Below, one piece after another: positions 8,059 through 16,934 of a stretch of DNA of 64,000 nucleotides. Source of the stretch: an uncultured Acidimicrobiales bacterium (lineage in GTDB: Bacteria > Actinomycetota > Acidimicrobiia > Acidimicrobiales > SZUA-35); the NCBI GenBank assembly GCA_937922785.1, contig CALAJQ010000003.1:1-64000 (forward strand). Reading direction: 5' to 3'. The position numbers and the translations under genes were made by a program. Every line of letters starts with the position of its first letter. The stretch's first letter is position 1. Under the pieces are notes generated by a model. The model saw only the letters and a program-made list of their open reading frames with translations. It ran no database searches and was not told where the DNA came from.

Positions 8059-9264
8059 TTAGCTGGTCTTGTTCTGGCGCCGCTGCTCGCGGCGGGCAAT
8101 CGCCATTAGATGAACCTCGTCGGGGCCATCAGCAATACGCAACGATCGCAATTGGGCGAACATTCGAGCCAGTGGGAAGTCGTCTGAGACTCCGGCTGCG
8201 CCAAACACTTGGATGGCCCGGTCAACAACGGTTGTTGCTGTCCGCATGACCTGCACTTTGATTATCGACATCTCGGGTGCTGCGGCTTTGTCACCTGCGG
8301 TGTCCATTACCGAAGCCGTTCGCAAGGTGAGCAGCCGAGCGGCATCAATATCGATTCGAGCTTCGGCTATCCAGTCTTGAACGTTTGCTCTTGAAGCAAC
8401 AGTCTGACCGAAAGTCGAACGTTCTTCAGCGCGCTGGCACATCATGGCGAGCGCCTGTTCTGCGAGACCGATGGTTCGCATGCAGTGCTGCACTCTGGCT
8501 GGCCCTAAGCGAGCTTGGCCGATGCCGAACCCTCCCCCAACTTCGCCTAGCAGCGCGCTGGCTGGGACTCGCACGTTGTTGAACTCAAGCTCGCAATGAC
8601 CGTGGTGGTCTAGGTAGCCAAACTTAGACAGGTTGCGAACGATCGTGAAGCCCGGCGTGTCTAGCGGCACGATGAACTGGCTTTGCCTGTGATGCCGAGG
8701 TCCGTCGGGGTCAGTGGCAGCCACGGCAATCACGAAGGTGCAGTTCGGGTGGAGCACACCGCTGATCCACCACTTGCGGCCATTCAATATCCAGTCGTCG
8801 CCGTCACGTACCGCCGACATTGAAATATTCGACGCGTCAGAGGACGGCACATGAGGCTCGGTCATAGCAAACGCCGAGCGGATATTGCCGGCGAGTTGGG
8901 GTTCTAGCCATAGTTCTCGCTGTTCCTCCGAAGCATAGATCGTCAGCGCGTCGCCGTTAACGCTGCTAGGCGCATCGCAATTGGTGACCTCCTGGGCCAG
9001 CGAACAAGTGCCAAGCGCCTCAGCGAGCGGCGCGTAATCGACCATCGATAACCCCGGCCCGTATCTGGTGTCACGGACACAGAGGTTCCACAGCCCAGCT
9101 GACTGTGCCTCAGCTTTTAGCGTCTCAATAGTTGCAGGTTGTTTGTCAGGCGCGGCCGCTCGCTCGGCCTCAACCGATGCTTGCGCCGGACGGACGCGAT
9201 CGTCGATGAAGGCCTGGAGGATCTCTAGTCGGGCAAGCGCCTCATCACTGTGTTGAAAGTCCAT
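8059..9264 (-). CDS. Acyl-CoA dehydrogenase family protein
   Basis: A 401-residue flavoenzyme with the acyl-CoA dehydrogenase fold. Visible signatures are AMTEPHVPSSDASN (FAD and substrate loop, matching the usual A-M-T-E-P segment), NGRKWWISG, and C-terminal VFGAAGVSDDFPLARMFAQLRSLR, cut here by normal family spacing. This branch is often called the ACAD10/11-like or FadE-type group. It would oxidise an acyl-CoA to the enoyl-CoA and pass electrons to EtfAB; an etfBA pair lies at 56.4-58.1 kb. The next gene on this strand, DUF1330, ends 31 bases before its start. Confidence 0.92.
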   Translation of the reverse strand: MDFQHSDEALARLEILQAFIDDRVRPAQASVEAERAAAPDKQPATIETLKAEAQSAGLWNLCVRDTRYGPGLSMVDYAPLAEALGTCSLAQEVTNCDAPSSVNGDALTIYASEEQRELWLEPQLAGNIRSAFAMTEPHVPSSDASNISMSAVRDGDDWILNGRKWWISGVLHPNCTFVIAVAATDPDGPRHHRQSQFIVPLDTPGFTIVRNLSKFGYLDHHGHCELEFNNVRVPASALLGEVGGGFGIGQARLGPARVQHCMRTIGLAEQALAMMCQRAEERSTFGQTVASRANVQDWIAEARIDIDAARLLTLRTASVMDTAGDKAAAPEMSIIKVQVMRTATTVVDRAIQVFGAAGVSDDFPLARMFAQLRSLRIADGPDEVHLMAIARREQRRQNKTS

Positions 9265-9295
9265 TGCAAAAAGCCCGGCGCCGATCTAGCTCTCG

Positions 9296-9595
9296 CTAAC
9301 CGATGCCATTGGCTATGTAGGACGTGATGTTGTCGGTTGACTCAAGACGGATTGCCTTAGCTTCGGCATAGTCAGGGTCGTCCAACCAGGCTTTGGCCGC
9401 ATCGGCGTCAGGGAACTTGATACCAACTGCTGCATTGCTTGCGGCGCCTCTCACGGGCTCGGGCTTGCCGCCAAAGACCAACACTCCATCGTGCTTTTTG
9501 AGCGTGGCCTGGATTTCTCGAAGGCTTCCCGGGTTGTATTCCGCATAGCGCTCGGGATCGGTGACATCGTAAGTGATTACCCAGTAAATAGACAT
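9296..9595 (-). CDS. DUF1330 family protein
   Basis: A 99-residue protein with a ferredoxin-like dimeric alpha/beta-barrel fold typical of DUF1330: an N-terminal YWVITYDVTDPERYAEY strand-helix and a VGIKFPDADAAKAWLDDPDY segment. The family is small, cytoplasmic and of unknown function, often beside fatty-acid or aromatic catabolism genes, as here next to an acyl-CoA dehydrogenase. The frame runs further upstream, but the conserved domain begins at the ATG at 9595, which is preceded by a purine-rich GGGAG stretch. Confidence 0.85.
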   Translation of the reverse strand: MSIYWVITYDVTDPERYAEYNPGSLREIQATLKKHDGVLVFGGKPEPVRGAASNAAVGIKFPDADAAKAWLDDPDYAEAKAIRLESTDNITSYIANGIG

Positions 9596-9671
9596 CACCA
9601 ACACTCCCACAGCCCCACCATTGAAGCCAAAACTTGAGGGATCGAAATGGACAGGTTTAACTGAACTCGTT

Positions 9672-10574
9672 ATGACACTTGACCCACAGATCGCGCCCCT
9701 AATCGAAGCGTCCAACGCTGCAGCCGAGCACCTGCCTTCCATTTGGGATCAAACCGTGCAGGAACGGCGTGAGGCATACCAGGCACTGGCCGACTTCGCC
9801 GGAGCTGGGCCAAGTCTTCATCGGGTTGAGGACACCGAGATCGCAGGAGTGCCGTGCCGCATTTACGCCAACGAGAATCCAAACGGCATCTTGATGTTTG
9901 TTCACGGCGGCGGCTACGTCATCGGCGACCTTGACACTCACGATCAGCCGTGTCGCCAGCTTGCCCTAGAGTCCAACGCGACCGTTGTGGCCGTCCACTA
10001 TCGGCTAGCCCCCGAGCACCCATTCCCTGCTGGAATCGAAGACGCGTGGGCCGTCATGCAGGCCCTAGACGCCAGTCGAGACAGTTATGGCCCGAACTCC
10101 AAGTTGGCAGTGACTGGGGACTCAGCCGGAGGGAACTTCTCAGCTGTGTTGGCGCTGATGGCCAGAGACGCTGGACTTGACCTGGCCGCTCAACTTCTGG
10201 TGTATCCCGCTGTGGATGTAAACGACGATTCACCTTCGATGACCGAGAACGGCGTCGGCTACTTACTCAGCACCGAAACCATGCGCTGGTTCAACCACAA
10301 CTACAAGCCTGAACCTCTTGACTGGAGGGCTTCGCCGCTGCTGGCTGCGTCTCACGAAGGCGTCGCTCCCGCTCTTGTGATCACTGCCCAGTATGACCCT
10401 CTACGAGATCAAGGGGCAGCGTACGCCAACAAGCTCACAGACGCCGGAGTGGAAGTTACTTACACCAACTATGAGGGTATGACCCACGCTTTCTTCCAAC
10501 TCGGACCTATCTGTGACGCTGGAGCGAAGGCAGTGACTCAGGTTGCAATGGCTGCAAAATCAGCATTGGCCTAG
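9672..10574 (+). CDS. Alpha/beta hydrolase, hormone-sensitive lipase family esterase
   Basis: A 300-residue esterase of the HSL (family IV) type. The oxyanion-hole motif HGGG is at residues 78-81 and the nucleophile motif GDSAGG places Ser151; the acid and base are expected in QYDPLRDQG and MTHAFFQ near the C-terminus. It hydrolyses short- to medium-chain esters in the cytoplasm. ATG 9672 was chosen because the conserved family starts there. It is divergent from DUF1330 and followed after 47 bases by an SDR gene. Confidence 0.92.
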   Translation: MTLDPQIAPLIEASNAAAEHLPSIWDQTVQERREAYQALADFAGAGPSLHRVEDTEIAGVPCRIYANENPNGILMFVHGGGYVIGDLDTHDQPCRQLALESNATVVAVHYRLAPEHPFPAGIEDAWAVMQALDASRDSYGPNSKLAVTGDSAGGNFSAVLALMARDAGLDLAAQLLVYPAVDVNDDSPSMTENGVGYLLSTETMRWFNHNYKPEPLDWRASPLLAASHEGVAPALVITAQYDPLRDQGAAYANKLTDAGVEVTYTNYEGMTHAFFQLGPICDAGAKAVTQVAMAAKSALA

Positions 10575-10621
10575 CATCAGTCAGCGCGGCGACACTCGAC
10601 GCACTGGCTGGAGGCCCACAA

Positions 10622-11395
10622 ATGGATAAGCGAACGATCTTAGTAACCGGAGCAGGTTCAGGTTTCGGCAAGTTGACCGCAGTCGAACTTGCATCACGGG
10701 GCCACGCCGTAATCGCAGCAACCGAGTCGTCCGATCAAGCCGACGCCCTACAGACAGAGCACCCGGAACTAACCACAATGAAGCTTGATGTCACTTCCGA
10801 GGCCGATGTGGCCAAGGCTGGTGACCTGGAAGTTGACGTACTAATCAACAACGCTGGAATGGGTGTGATGGGCCCGATGGCAACCGTGCCGATGGAGAAA
10901 GTTCGGGCTGTGTTCGATGTGAACGTGTTCGGCATGGTTGCGATGTCGCAATCTGTAATCCCCGGCATGATGAGCCGGGGCAGTGGCCGAATCATCAACG
11001 TGTCGTCGGTCGCAGGCATGCTTGCTTCACCCCTCACATCTCCTTATTCAATGACCAAGCACGCCGTCGAGGCTTTCACCAAGAGTCTCCGCGGCGAACT
11101 TGCCCCGCATGGAATTGACGTGACCAAGGTGAACCCTGGCCCCTACAACACCGGATTCAACGATCGCATGGTGGATGGCATCACCGAGTACATCTCTGCC
11201 GGAGACACATCAGCGAACGAGACCAATGCTCTCGTGCGCGAAGTCGTTTTGACCGATCAACTCGACCCAGCTGATGTATCCAACACGCTGGCCAACCTGG
11301 CGGAAGCGTCCGAGACTCCGCCTGAAACGCTGTTGCCCGAAGGCATCGGCGAAATGCTTCAGGCAGTCATGGAAGCTGAAGGCATGGGGAACTAG
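10622..11395 (+). CDS. SDR family oxidoreductase
   Basis: A 257-residue classical SDR. It has TGAGSGFG (cofactor), DVLINNAGMG (NNAG), INVSSVAG (catalytic Ser) and YSMTK (catalytic Tyr/Lys), plus a NPGPYNTGF substrate-loop segment. All catalytic residues are in place, unlike the SDR at 4537. The ATG at 10622 is separated by 47 bases from the esterase gene on the same strand, so co-transcription is likely. Substrate unknown. Confidence 0.9.
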   Translation: MDKRTILVTGAGSGFGKLTAVELASRGHAVIAATESSDQADALQTEHPELTTMKLDVTSEADVAKAGDLEVDVLINNAGMGVMGPMATVPMEKVRAVFDVNVFGMVAMSQSVIPGMMSRGSGRIINVSSVAGMLASPLTSPYSMTKHAVEAFTKSLRGELAPHGIDVTKVNPGPYNTGFNDRMVDGITEYISAGDTSANETNALVREVVLTDQLDPADVSNTLANLAEASETPPETLLPEGIGEMLQAVMEAEGMGN

Positions 11396-11407
11396 CCGGG
11401 CTGCAAC

Positions 11408-12040
11408 TTAGGAAGGCGCTTCGGCATAGAAGGGGTTCTCGCCGGCAGTGTGATCGGTTGCGTCAATCACTTCGGTGATTTCTGGCAGAGCGTTCATCAA
11501 CATGGTTCGGATTCCGTCACGCAAGGTCATGGCCGAAGCAGCACAGCCTTGGCAACCGCCACCCATTGTCACTACCACCTTGGTGTCATCTTCAATGCCA
11601 ACCAAAGTTGCGTAACCGCCGTGAGACCCGAGGGCAGGATTGATGGCCTGGTCTAAAACTTGACGAACCTTGTCGGGCAGTTCGCCTGTCAGGTCAAGGT
11701 CCATGCCGTCAAGGGGGTCAGGAGTGTTCGGGTTACGAATAACCAGGCCTCCTGGGGTTGCGCCGGTTGCGATATCGAGCTTTGCACCGCGCATGTTCGT
11801 GATTGAGTCAGCGGGAATGATCATGGTCAATTCGCCGTGAGTTCCCTGGGTATAAACAGCATCGCCTTCTTCAGCTTCAGCGATTGGAACAAGCTCAAGC
11901 GCGTACTGATACTCAGTCATATTCGAGCCAGTGATTCCGATCTTCAAAGCAGTTGCGGCGGGATCATCCTCAGATGCCCGAACTTCCAGCACCGTTGAAA
12001 GGGCTGTCTCGGTTACCTCAAGAACTGCTTCATCACTCAT
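11408..12040 (-). CDS. nfuA: NfuA/NifU-like Fe-S cluster carrier
   Basis: A 210-residue protein with an N-terminal degenerate A-type (IscA-like) domain and a C-terminal NifU domain. The cluster-binding motif is GGGCQGCAAS (CxxC). It carries and delivers 4Fe-4S clusters in the cytoplasm. The frame extends to 12067, but ATG 12040 lies 6 bases after a TATCCT -10 box (complement of 12047-12052) and begins the conserved sequence MSDEAVLEVT, so I chose it as a leaderless start. It is divergent from an ABC-2 transporter operon and convergent with an SDR gene. Several Fe-S proteins in the window (WhiB, PD-(D/E)XK nuclease, RNA methyltransferase) are possible clients. Confidence 0.9.
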   Translation of the reverse strand: MSDEAVLEVTETALSTVLEVRASEDDPAATALKIGITGSNMTEYQYALELVPIAEAEEGDAVYTQGTHGELTMIIPADSITNMRGAKLDIATGATPGGLVIRNPNTPDPLDGMDLDLTGELPDKVRQVLDQAINPALGSHGGYATLVGIEDDTKVVVTMGGGCQGCAASAMTLRDGIRTMLMNALPEITEVIDATDHTAGENPFYAEAPS

Positions 12041-12088
12041 ATAACCAGGATAGGAGGCAAATCGCATTAAGAGCTAGCCTGGGCTGTC
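12041..12088. promoter_or_regulatory. Compact divergent leaderless promoters (nfuA / ABC transporter)
   Basis: The 48-base gap holds TATCCT (complement of 12047-12052), 6 bases before the nfuA ATG, and TAGCCT (12075-12080), 8 bases before the ABC ATPase ATG. Both fit the TANNNT -10 pattern of leaderless actinobacterial genes. No separate operator is apparent. Confidence 0.5.
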
Positions 12089-12991
12089 ATGCCGAACGAC
12101 GGGCTAAAAATCTCAAATATCTCCAAACGATTTGGAACCATCCAAGCGGTTTCAGAGATCAGTCTCAGGGTCCCAAACGGCTCGGTAGTCGGGTTCCTGG
12201 GGCCCAACGGAGCCGGCAAAACCACCACTATGAGGGCGATCATGGGAATGGTGGAGCTGGACTCGGGCGAGATCAGTTGGAACGGACAACCGGTAGAAGG
12301 CTCGGTCAGCACCCGCATTGGTTATATGCCACAGGAACGTGGTCTTTATGCCCGCATGAAAGTGCGGGAACAGGTCATCTACTTCGGCCGCCTCGCTGGG
12401 ATGAGCAAGTCAGAAGCGGCCTCGAGCGCCGATCACTGGCTAGAGCGGCTGGGGGTCAGCGAACGGGCTGACACCTTGTTGCAAGATCTGTCCGGCGGCA
12501 ATCAGCAGCGGGTGCAGCTAGCAGTTTCGCTAGTTCACAACCCCGAACTTCTGATCCTTGACGAACCGTTTGCCGGTCTCGACCCGGTTGCCGCCTACAC
12601 AATGAGTGCCATCATCTCCGAACGAGCCGCCGCCGGCGCAAGTGTGCTGTTCTCCTCCCACCAGCTGGACTTGGTTGAAGAGCTTTCGAAAGAAGTTGTC
12701 ATCATTGCCAACGGCAAGCTGCTTACTTCGGGTGCAATCGACGATCTACGTCAAGCTTCGCCGCGCCGGAAACTAAGCGTTCGCTGGACCGAGCCCGTTG
12801 ACTCCTGGACACCGCTAGATGGCACCCTTACGATCTCTGAACCTCAACGAGCCGTAGCTGAGCTCAGTGCCTCTGATGATGTTGGAGCCAACATCGCACA
12901 CGCAATTGCGGCGGGATCTGTGATCGAGGTATCGGTCGAGCCGCCATCGCTTGACGAGCTCTTTGTGGAGTTGATCGGAGCCGCACAATGA
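12089..12991 (+). CDS. ABC transporter ATP-binding protein, NatA-like
   Basis: A 300-residue ABC ATPase. It shows Walker A GPNGAGKTT, the signature LSGGNQQRVQL, Walker B LLILDEP and the H-loop SSHQLD. The C-terminal 80 residues form a DUF4162-type domain common in exporters with ABC-2 permeases. It energises the permease encoded next, whose ATG overlaps this stop by 4 bases (ATGA). NatAB-type systems export Na+, antibiotics or peptides; the substrate is unknown. Confidence 0.93.
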   Translation: MPNDGLKISNISKRFGTIQAVSEISLRVPNGSVVGFLGPNGAGKTTTMRAIMGMVELDSGEISWNGQPVEGSVSTRIGYMPQERGLYARMKVREQVIYFGRLAGMSKSEAASSADHWLERLGVSERADTLLQDLSGGNQQRVQLAVSLVHNPELLILDEPFAGLDPVAAYTMSAIISERAAAGASVLFSSHQLDLVEELSKEVVIIANGKLLTSGAIDDLRQASPRRKLSVRWTEPVDSWTPLDGTLTISEPQRAVAELSASDDVGANIAHAIAAGSVIEVSVEPPSLDELFVELIGAAQ

Positions 12992-14151
12992 TCTGGACCA
13001 TTGCAATACGAGAGCTACAGACCCGTGGCAAAAGCAAAGGCTTCATCGTTATCACCGCCATACTGTTCGCCGCAGTAATAGGTGGAGCTTTGGCCATCTC
13101 GTTCCTCGGCGGCGGCGATGACCCGGTGGAATACACAATTGGAGTTACTGGCGACGGAGTCGACTACACCGCTGCTCTTGAGACCGGAACCGATCTGTTG
13201 AAACCGACGGTGCAGGTGGTCACCGGCGACGGCGAAGCCCTGGTCAATGACGGAGAAATCGACGTCTTGTTTGATGGCTCCACCCTGACCTGGGAGGGCT
13301 TTCCGAATCAATCGCTAGATTCCTACGTCCGCTCAATAGCGCAGCAAGTTCAGCTCGGCCAAAGGGCCACAGATTTAGATGTCGGCCCATCGGAGTTATC
13401 CAACCTGTTGACGCCGATCGAGATTGGCGAAGTCCGACTTGACGGCAGCGACACCGACTTCGCAGTGCGCTTGGCCACAGCGGCCGCATCGGGATTTGCA
13501 ACCTTCATGCTGCTTCAGACTTGGGGGGCGTTCATCATGATGGGCGTAATTGAAGAGAAGTCATCCAAGGTCATTGAGATTCTTCTTTCACACGTGCAAC
13601 CGTCAACACTTCTGAGCGGCAAAGTCCTGGGTTTGGGCGTTCTGGCGCTAGTACAAATGATTGTTGTAGTGATCGGCATGGTTGTTGGGCTGTCCCTAGT
13701 TGAAGACATCCAAATTCCCACATCGGTGTGGGGCACTGTGCCTCTAGTTCTGGTTACCTTTCTCCTCGGTTTCGGCTTTTACGCAACGGCATTCGCAGCT
13801 GTCGGTTCGATGGTCTCCCGTCAAGAAGATGCAACTACCGCCCAGCTGCCCGCAATGCTGCCACTCCTGGCCGGCTATGCAATCGCTGCTGCCAGCTTCG
13901 GGAATCCCGACAACCCAGCCGCAGTCATCGGCATGTTCATCCCTTTCACCTCGCCGGTTCTACTGCCGTTCCGTAACGCTATGACCGACGTTCCCACCTG
14001 GCAGGTCGCAATTTCGCTAGCGATCCTCGCTGCTTCAATCGTGCTGATGGTAAAACTGGGCGGGCGAATCTATCGTTACTCGCTGCTTCGGTCCGGCACG
14101 CGGGTCAGTTTCAGTGAGGCGTGGAAGAATCGCAATCAGGTCGGTTTCTAA
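12988..14151 (+). CDS. ABC-2 type transporter permease, NatB-like
   Basis: A 387-residue permease. TM1 (about residues 20-42) is followed by an extracytoplasmic domain of about 130 residues, then five to six further membrane segments, matching the NatB/ABC2_membrane_3 architecture. The cytoplasmic MGVIEEKSSKVIEILLSH segment is a family signature that contacts the ATPase. It is coupled to the upstream ATPase gene by a 4-base overlap. Its 3' end overlaps the convergent RNA methyltransferase gene by 41 bases. Confidence 0.9.
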   Translation: MIWTIAIRELQTRGKSKGFIVITAILFAAVIGGALAISFLGGGDDPVEYTIGVTGDGVDYTAALETGTDLLKPTVQVVTGDGEALVNDGEIDVLFDGSTLTWEGFPNQSLDSYVRSIAQQVQLGQRATDLDVGPSELSNLLTPIEIGEVRLDGSDTDFAVRLATAAASGFATFMLLQTWGAFIMMGVIEEKSSKVIEILLSHVQPSTLLSGKVLGLGVLALVQMIVVVIGMVVGLSLVEDIQIPTSVWGTVPLVLVTFLLGFGFYATAFAAVGSMVSRQEDATTAQLPAMLPLLAGYAIAAASFGNPDNPAAVIGMFIPFTSPVLLPFRNAMTDVPTWQVAISLAILAASIVLMVKLGGRIYRYSLLRSGTRVSFSEAWKNRNQVGF

Positions 14152-15193
14152 ACACGGCCAGCGCCTCAACATGGACTGTGCCAGGAAACATGTCGAACAC
14201 CCGTACCGACTCAAGCTCCAGGCCGTCTGAACTGAGAGCCGCAACGTCGCGTGCGAACGAAGAGGTCTTACATCCAACAAGAAAAAGGGTGTCACCAACC
14301 AAGTTGGCCACTTGTCTATGACTTTCCATTAGGCCAGCCCGTGGCGGGTCTGCAATGACCAGATCAGCCGGTTCCAACTCTGACAGCAGAGTCCGGGCAT
14401 CACCCTCGATACACCGGATAGCCCCGTTCCTTGCAGGGATTGTCCTCCCGAGCTGAGCGACGGCGGCTCCAACGTTTTCGACTGCGGTTCCCGTGAGCCC
14501 GCGCTCGGCTAGCGGGATAGAGAAATTGCCAGCCCCGCAATAGAGATCAAGAAACGTCTGCGCTCGGGAAAGCTCGGCAACGTCAAGCACTACCTGCACA
14601 AGCTGGCGGTTGACAGCTGAGTTCACTTGAACAAACGAGGTAATCGGCACTGCAATCTCGACGCCGGAGGCGGGCTGATAACTCAGCGCGGGTGAAGTAT
14701 CAGAGCCGCGGCTACCAACGACCCAATCGTCGCCGAGTTCTTGTTGGAGAGACTCCTCATCGACCGGGATCGACGTGACCAGCCCGAGTCTGTTGTCGTC
14801 ACCTACTCGCACTTCAATGTGGGCCACATCAGCTAGCAGGCTGGGCCTTGACGCCGATACTGCCAGTACGTGCACAATGGCGGCCCAAAGAATTGGGCTT
14901 ACAACTAGGCAGCCATCGTGCTTGGCCTTGTTAAAGAACTCGACCCGGCCATCAACCACTTTCATGCGGAGTCTGTTTCGGTATCCGAAACGCTGCGTTT
15001 CGGGCATCGCCAGCACTTCGGCTGAGACCCCGACTTCGGAAAGACTGGTCGAGACCGAGTCGAGTTTTGTCTTTAGTTCGCTAGATCGGTCCAGCGGAAG
15101 CAGCGGGCATCCGCCGCACTGCTCCTGAACCGGACAAGCTTGGTTAAACGACGCGTCCAGCAAAGTTGAGCATCTGGGTTTGCTCGTCTGCAC
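14111..15193 (-). CDS. TrmA/RumA-family RNA 5-methyluridine methyltransferase
   Basis: A 360-residue class I SAM-dependent RNA methyltransferase. The N-terminal CPVQEQCGGC and an upstream Cys resemble the 4Fe-4S site of RumA; FLDLYCGAGNFSIPLA is the SAM-binding motif I; VIADPPRAG is motif IV and the catalytic cysteine is in VGCKTSSFARD. It would methylate a specific uridine in tRNA or 23S rRNA. No TRAM domain is visible at the N-terminus, so it is shorter than RumA. The ATG at 15193 overlaps the upstream gene by 50 bases; a TTG at 15163 is a possible later start. The 3' end overlaps the convergent permease gene. Confidence 0.88.
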   Translation of the reverse strand: MQTSKPRCSTLLDASFNQACPVQEQCGGCPLLPLDRSSELKTKLDSVSTSLSEVGVSAEVLAMPETQRFGYRNRLRMKVVDGRVEFFNKAKHDGCLVVSPILWAAIVHVLAVSASRPSLLADVAHIEVRVGDDNRLGLVTSIPVDEESLQQELGDDWVVGSRGSDTSPALSYQPASGVEIAVPITSFVQVNSAVNRQLVQVVLDVAELSRAQTFLDLYCGAGNFSIPLAERGLTGTAVENVGAAVAQLGRTIPARNGAIRCIEGDARTLLSELEPADLVIADPPRAGLMESHRQVANLVGDTLFLVGCKTSSFARDVAALSSDGLELESVRVFDMFPGTVHVEALAVFRNRPDCDSSTPH

Positions 15194-15674
15194 CTTCGGC
15201 CGAAGGAACTGCGGCGCCGAAGAAACCTTCTGAGCGCATCATCTCTTCAGGGAAGCGCTGGAGTCCGGCAAATGATGCTGAAACCGACGCGGCTGGAAGG
15301 CTCTCGTCGCCACCGGTTGCGCGAGCAACGTCCCATGTGTGTACGAGAAGGTCAGAGATTCCAATTCCTAGAACCATGCCTTTTGGCACCTCACCCATTC
15401 CAGGCATGGTGGTCATGCCTTCAAGCGCTTCAGCAGTAAGCGCTCCGCCGATGGCTTGTTGGATCTCAGGCCAAGCGGCGCCTTCAGGAATCTCAACGCC
15501 GAGCATCGGTGCGATGAAACCCGACTGGGTTCCAACTGCGTGGTCCACTACTTCCTGGGCGCACCATCCTTCACATGGTGACGATGCCTGCATCTGTTCT
15601 GCGCTTGCCGCTTCCAACCGCTGGCTGAATGCCTGGGCTGTTTCGTTCCAGAGATCTACGTGTTGTTGACTCAT
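15144..15674 (-). CDS. TIGR03086 family (mycothiol-type DinB-like) metal-binding protein
   Basis: A 176-residue protein of the mycothiol maleylpyruvate isomerase N-terminal/DinB_2 superfamily. SSPCEGWCAQEVVDHAVG matches the family's S-P-C-x-G-W...H motif and GISDLLVHTWDVARATG supplies the other conserved histidine; the three metal ligands are expected there. Members act with mycothiol in actinobacteria, mostly with unknown substrates. An AAGG ribosome binding site precedes the ATG. It is followed by an overlapping RNA methyltransferase gene and is divergent from alr. Confidence 0.88.
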   Translation of the reverse strand: MSQQHVDLWNETAQAFSQRLEAASAEQMQASSPCEGWCAQEVVDHAVGTQSGFIAPMLGVEIPEGAAWPEIQQAIGGALTAEALEGMTTMPGMGEVPKGMVLGIGISDLLVHTWDVARATGGDESLPAASVSASFAGLQRFPEEMMRSEGFFGAAVPSAEGADEQTQMLNFAGRVV

Positions 15675-15791
15675 TTGAGACTCACCTTCTTATTGTTCGG
15701 CTTCCTGTCTAGCAGGGAAAACCCAATCACATCCATCGGAACCGACCTTCACATATTCCCATTGCTGCCGCCGAGGTAACCCGCCACTACG

Positions 15792-16934
15792 GTGAGGCCA
15801 GTGGAGACATCAGTGGAGACAGCAGTGGAAACGCGGCATCCGGAACAACTGACAGCGGCCAGGCTGACGATCGGGCTTGGCGCCCTTAAGCGCAACTATT
15901 TACGAGTCAGCCAGCAGGCCCCTGGTTGTGTCGTTGGAGCGGCGGTTAAGGCAAATGGTTACGGGCTTGGAGCGGTTGCTGTTTCTAACGCTTTGTTTGA
16001 AGCCGGTTGCAGAGACTTCTTTGTTGCCTATGTAGCTGAAGGGGTAGAGGTTCGTAATGTCCTGCCCGATGCGAACATCTATGTGTTCAACGGCGCGATG
16101 CCCGGAACACTCGATGAGTTGGTGAGCCATCAACTGGTTCCTTTGGTGCTCAGTCTCGAACAGCTTTCACTTTGGCAAGCTCAAGCTAAACGCCTTGACC
16201 AGCCACTTGAAGTGGGACTGCATTTTGATACCGGTATGGGCCGCACCGGGATTCCGATGCTGGAGGCCGAAACCCTCTTTGAAAACCCACCTTTGTTGGA
16301 CGGATTGGACCTGACCCACGTGATGAGCCACTTAGCCACAGCTGATGAGCCAGACAGCGACCTGCCCCGTCAACAACTTTTGCGCTTCCAAGAGATTCAG
16401 GCTCGCTTCCCTGGCGTGACCGCATCGCTTTCAAACTCGGCTGGGGTTTTTCGCGGTTCTGAATTCCACTTCGATATGGTCCGGCCCGGCATTGCTCTCT
16501 ATGGCGGCACGCCTATTGAAGGCGGATCTAATCCGATGGAACAAACAGTCACCCTTGAAGCACCAATCATTCAGTTCAAAGATGTGGCCGCCGGGGAGAA
16601 GGTCGGGTACGGCGCAACCTATGAGGTCACCAAGCCCGAGCGGCACGCAACGCTGACGGTTGGCTACGCCGACGGTTATCTGCGATCAACCAGCAACTCG
16701 GGTCAGGTTTCAATTGGAGACCACCTCTGCTCGATCGTCGGACGCGTCTCCATGGACCTCACAATTATCGACGTCACCAACGTGCCTGCCGAACTGCTTT
16801 ACCTCGGCGCCCCAGCCGAGATGATCGGCAACAACCGCCCTATGGACCAGGTAGCAAAAGATGCAGGCACTATCGCCAACGAGCTTCTGACCGAACTAGG
16901 CGCCCGCTACGACGTGATCTACACCAACGATTAA
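15792..16934 (+). CDS. alr: Alanine racemase
   Basis: A 380-residue PLP enzyme that interconverts L- and D-alanine for peptidoglycan synthesis. AVKANGYGLG contains the PLP lysine, MVRPGIALYGG the fold-I barrel end, and KVGYGATYEV the tyrosine acid/base of the second monomer; the C-terminal beta domain has TVGYADGYLR. The first 40 bases contain a 12-bp direct repeat (15801-15836) that encodes VETSVETAVET with three in-frame GTG codons, so the true start could be 15792, 15801, 15813 or 15825. The stop codon abuts the stop of the convergent gene with no spacer. Confidence 0.94.
   Translation: MRPVETSVETAVETRHPEQLTAARLTIGLGALKRNYLRVSQQAPGCVVGAAVKANGYGLGAVAVSNALFEAGCRDFFVAYVAEGVEVRNVLPDANIYVFNGAMPGTLDELVSHQLVPLVLSLEQLSLWQAQAKRLDQPLEVGLHFDTGMGRTGIPMLEAETLFENPPLLDGLDLTHVMSHLATADEPDSDLPRQQLLRFQEIQARFPGVTASLSNSAGVFRGSEFHFDMVRPGIALYGGTPIEGGSNPMEQTVTLEAPIIQFKDVAAGEKVGYGATYEVTKPERHATLTVGYADGYLRSTSNSGQVSIGDHLCSIVGRVSMDLTIIDVTNVPAELLYLGAPAEMIGNNRPMDQVAKDAGTIANELLTELGARYDVIYTND
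15801..15836 (+). repeat. 12-bp direct repeat at the alr start
   Basis: Three copies of a 12-base unit, two nearly identical (GTGGAGACATCA, GTGGAGACAGCA) and a third diverged (GTGGAAACGCGG), encode VETS-VETA-VETR. Each begins with a possible GTG start codon. Confidence 0.7.

Noticed and set aside
14111-14151. Frameshift in the permease or methyltransferase gene to explain their 41-base overlap
   Set aside because: Both proteins end with plausible family C-termini, and five other convergent pairs overlap as well, so the overlap is in character for this genome.
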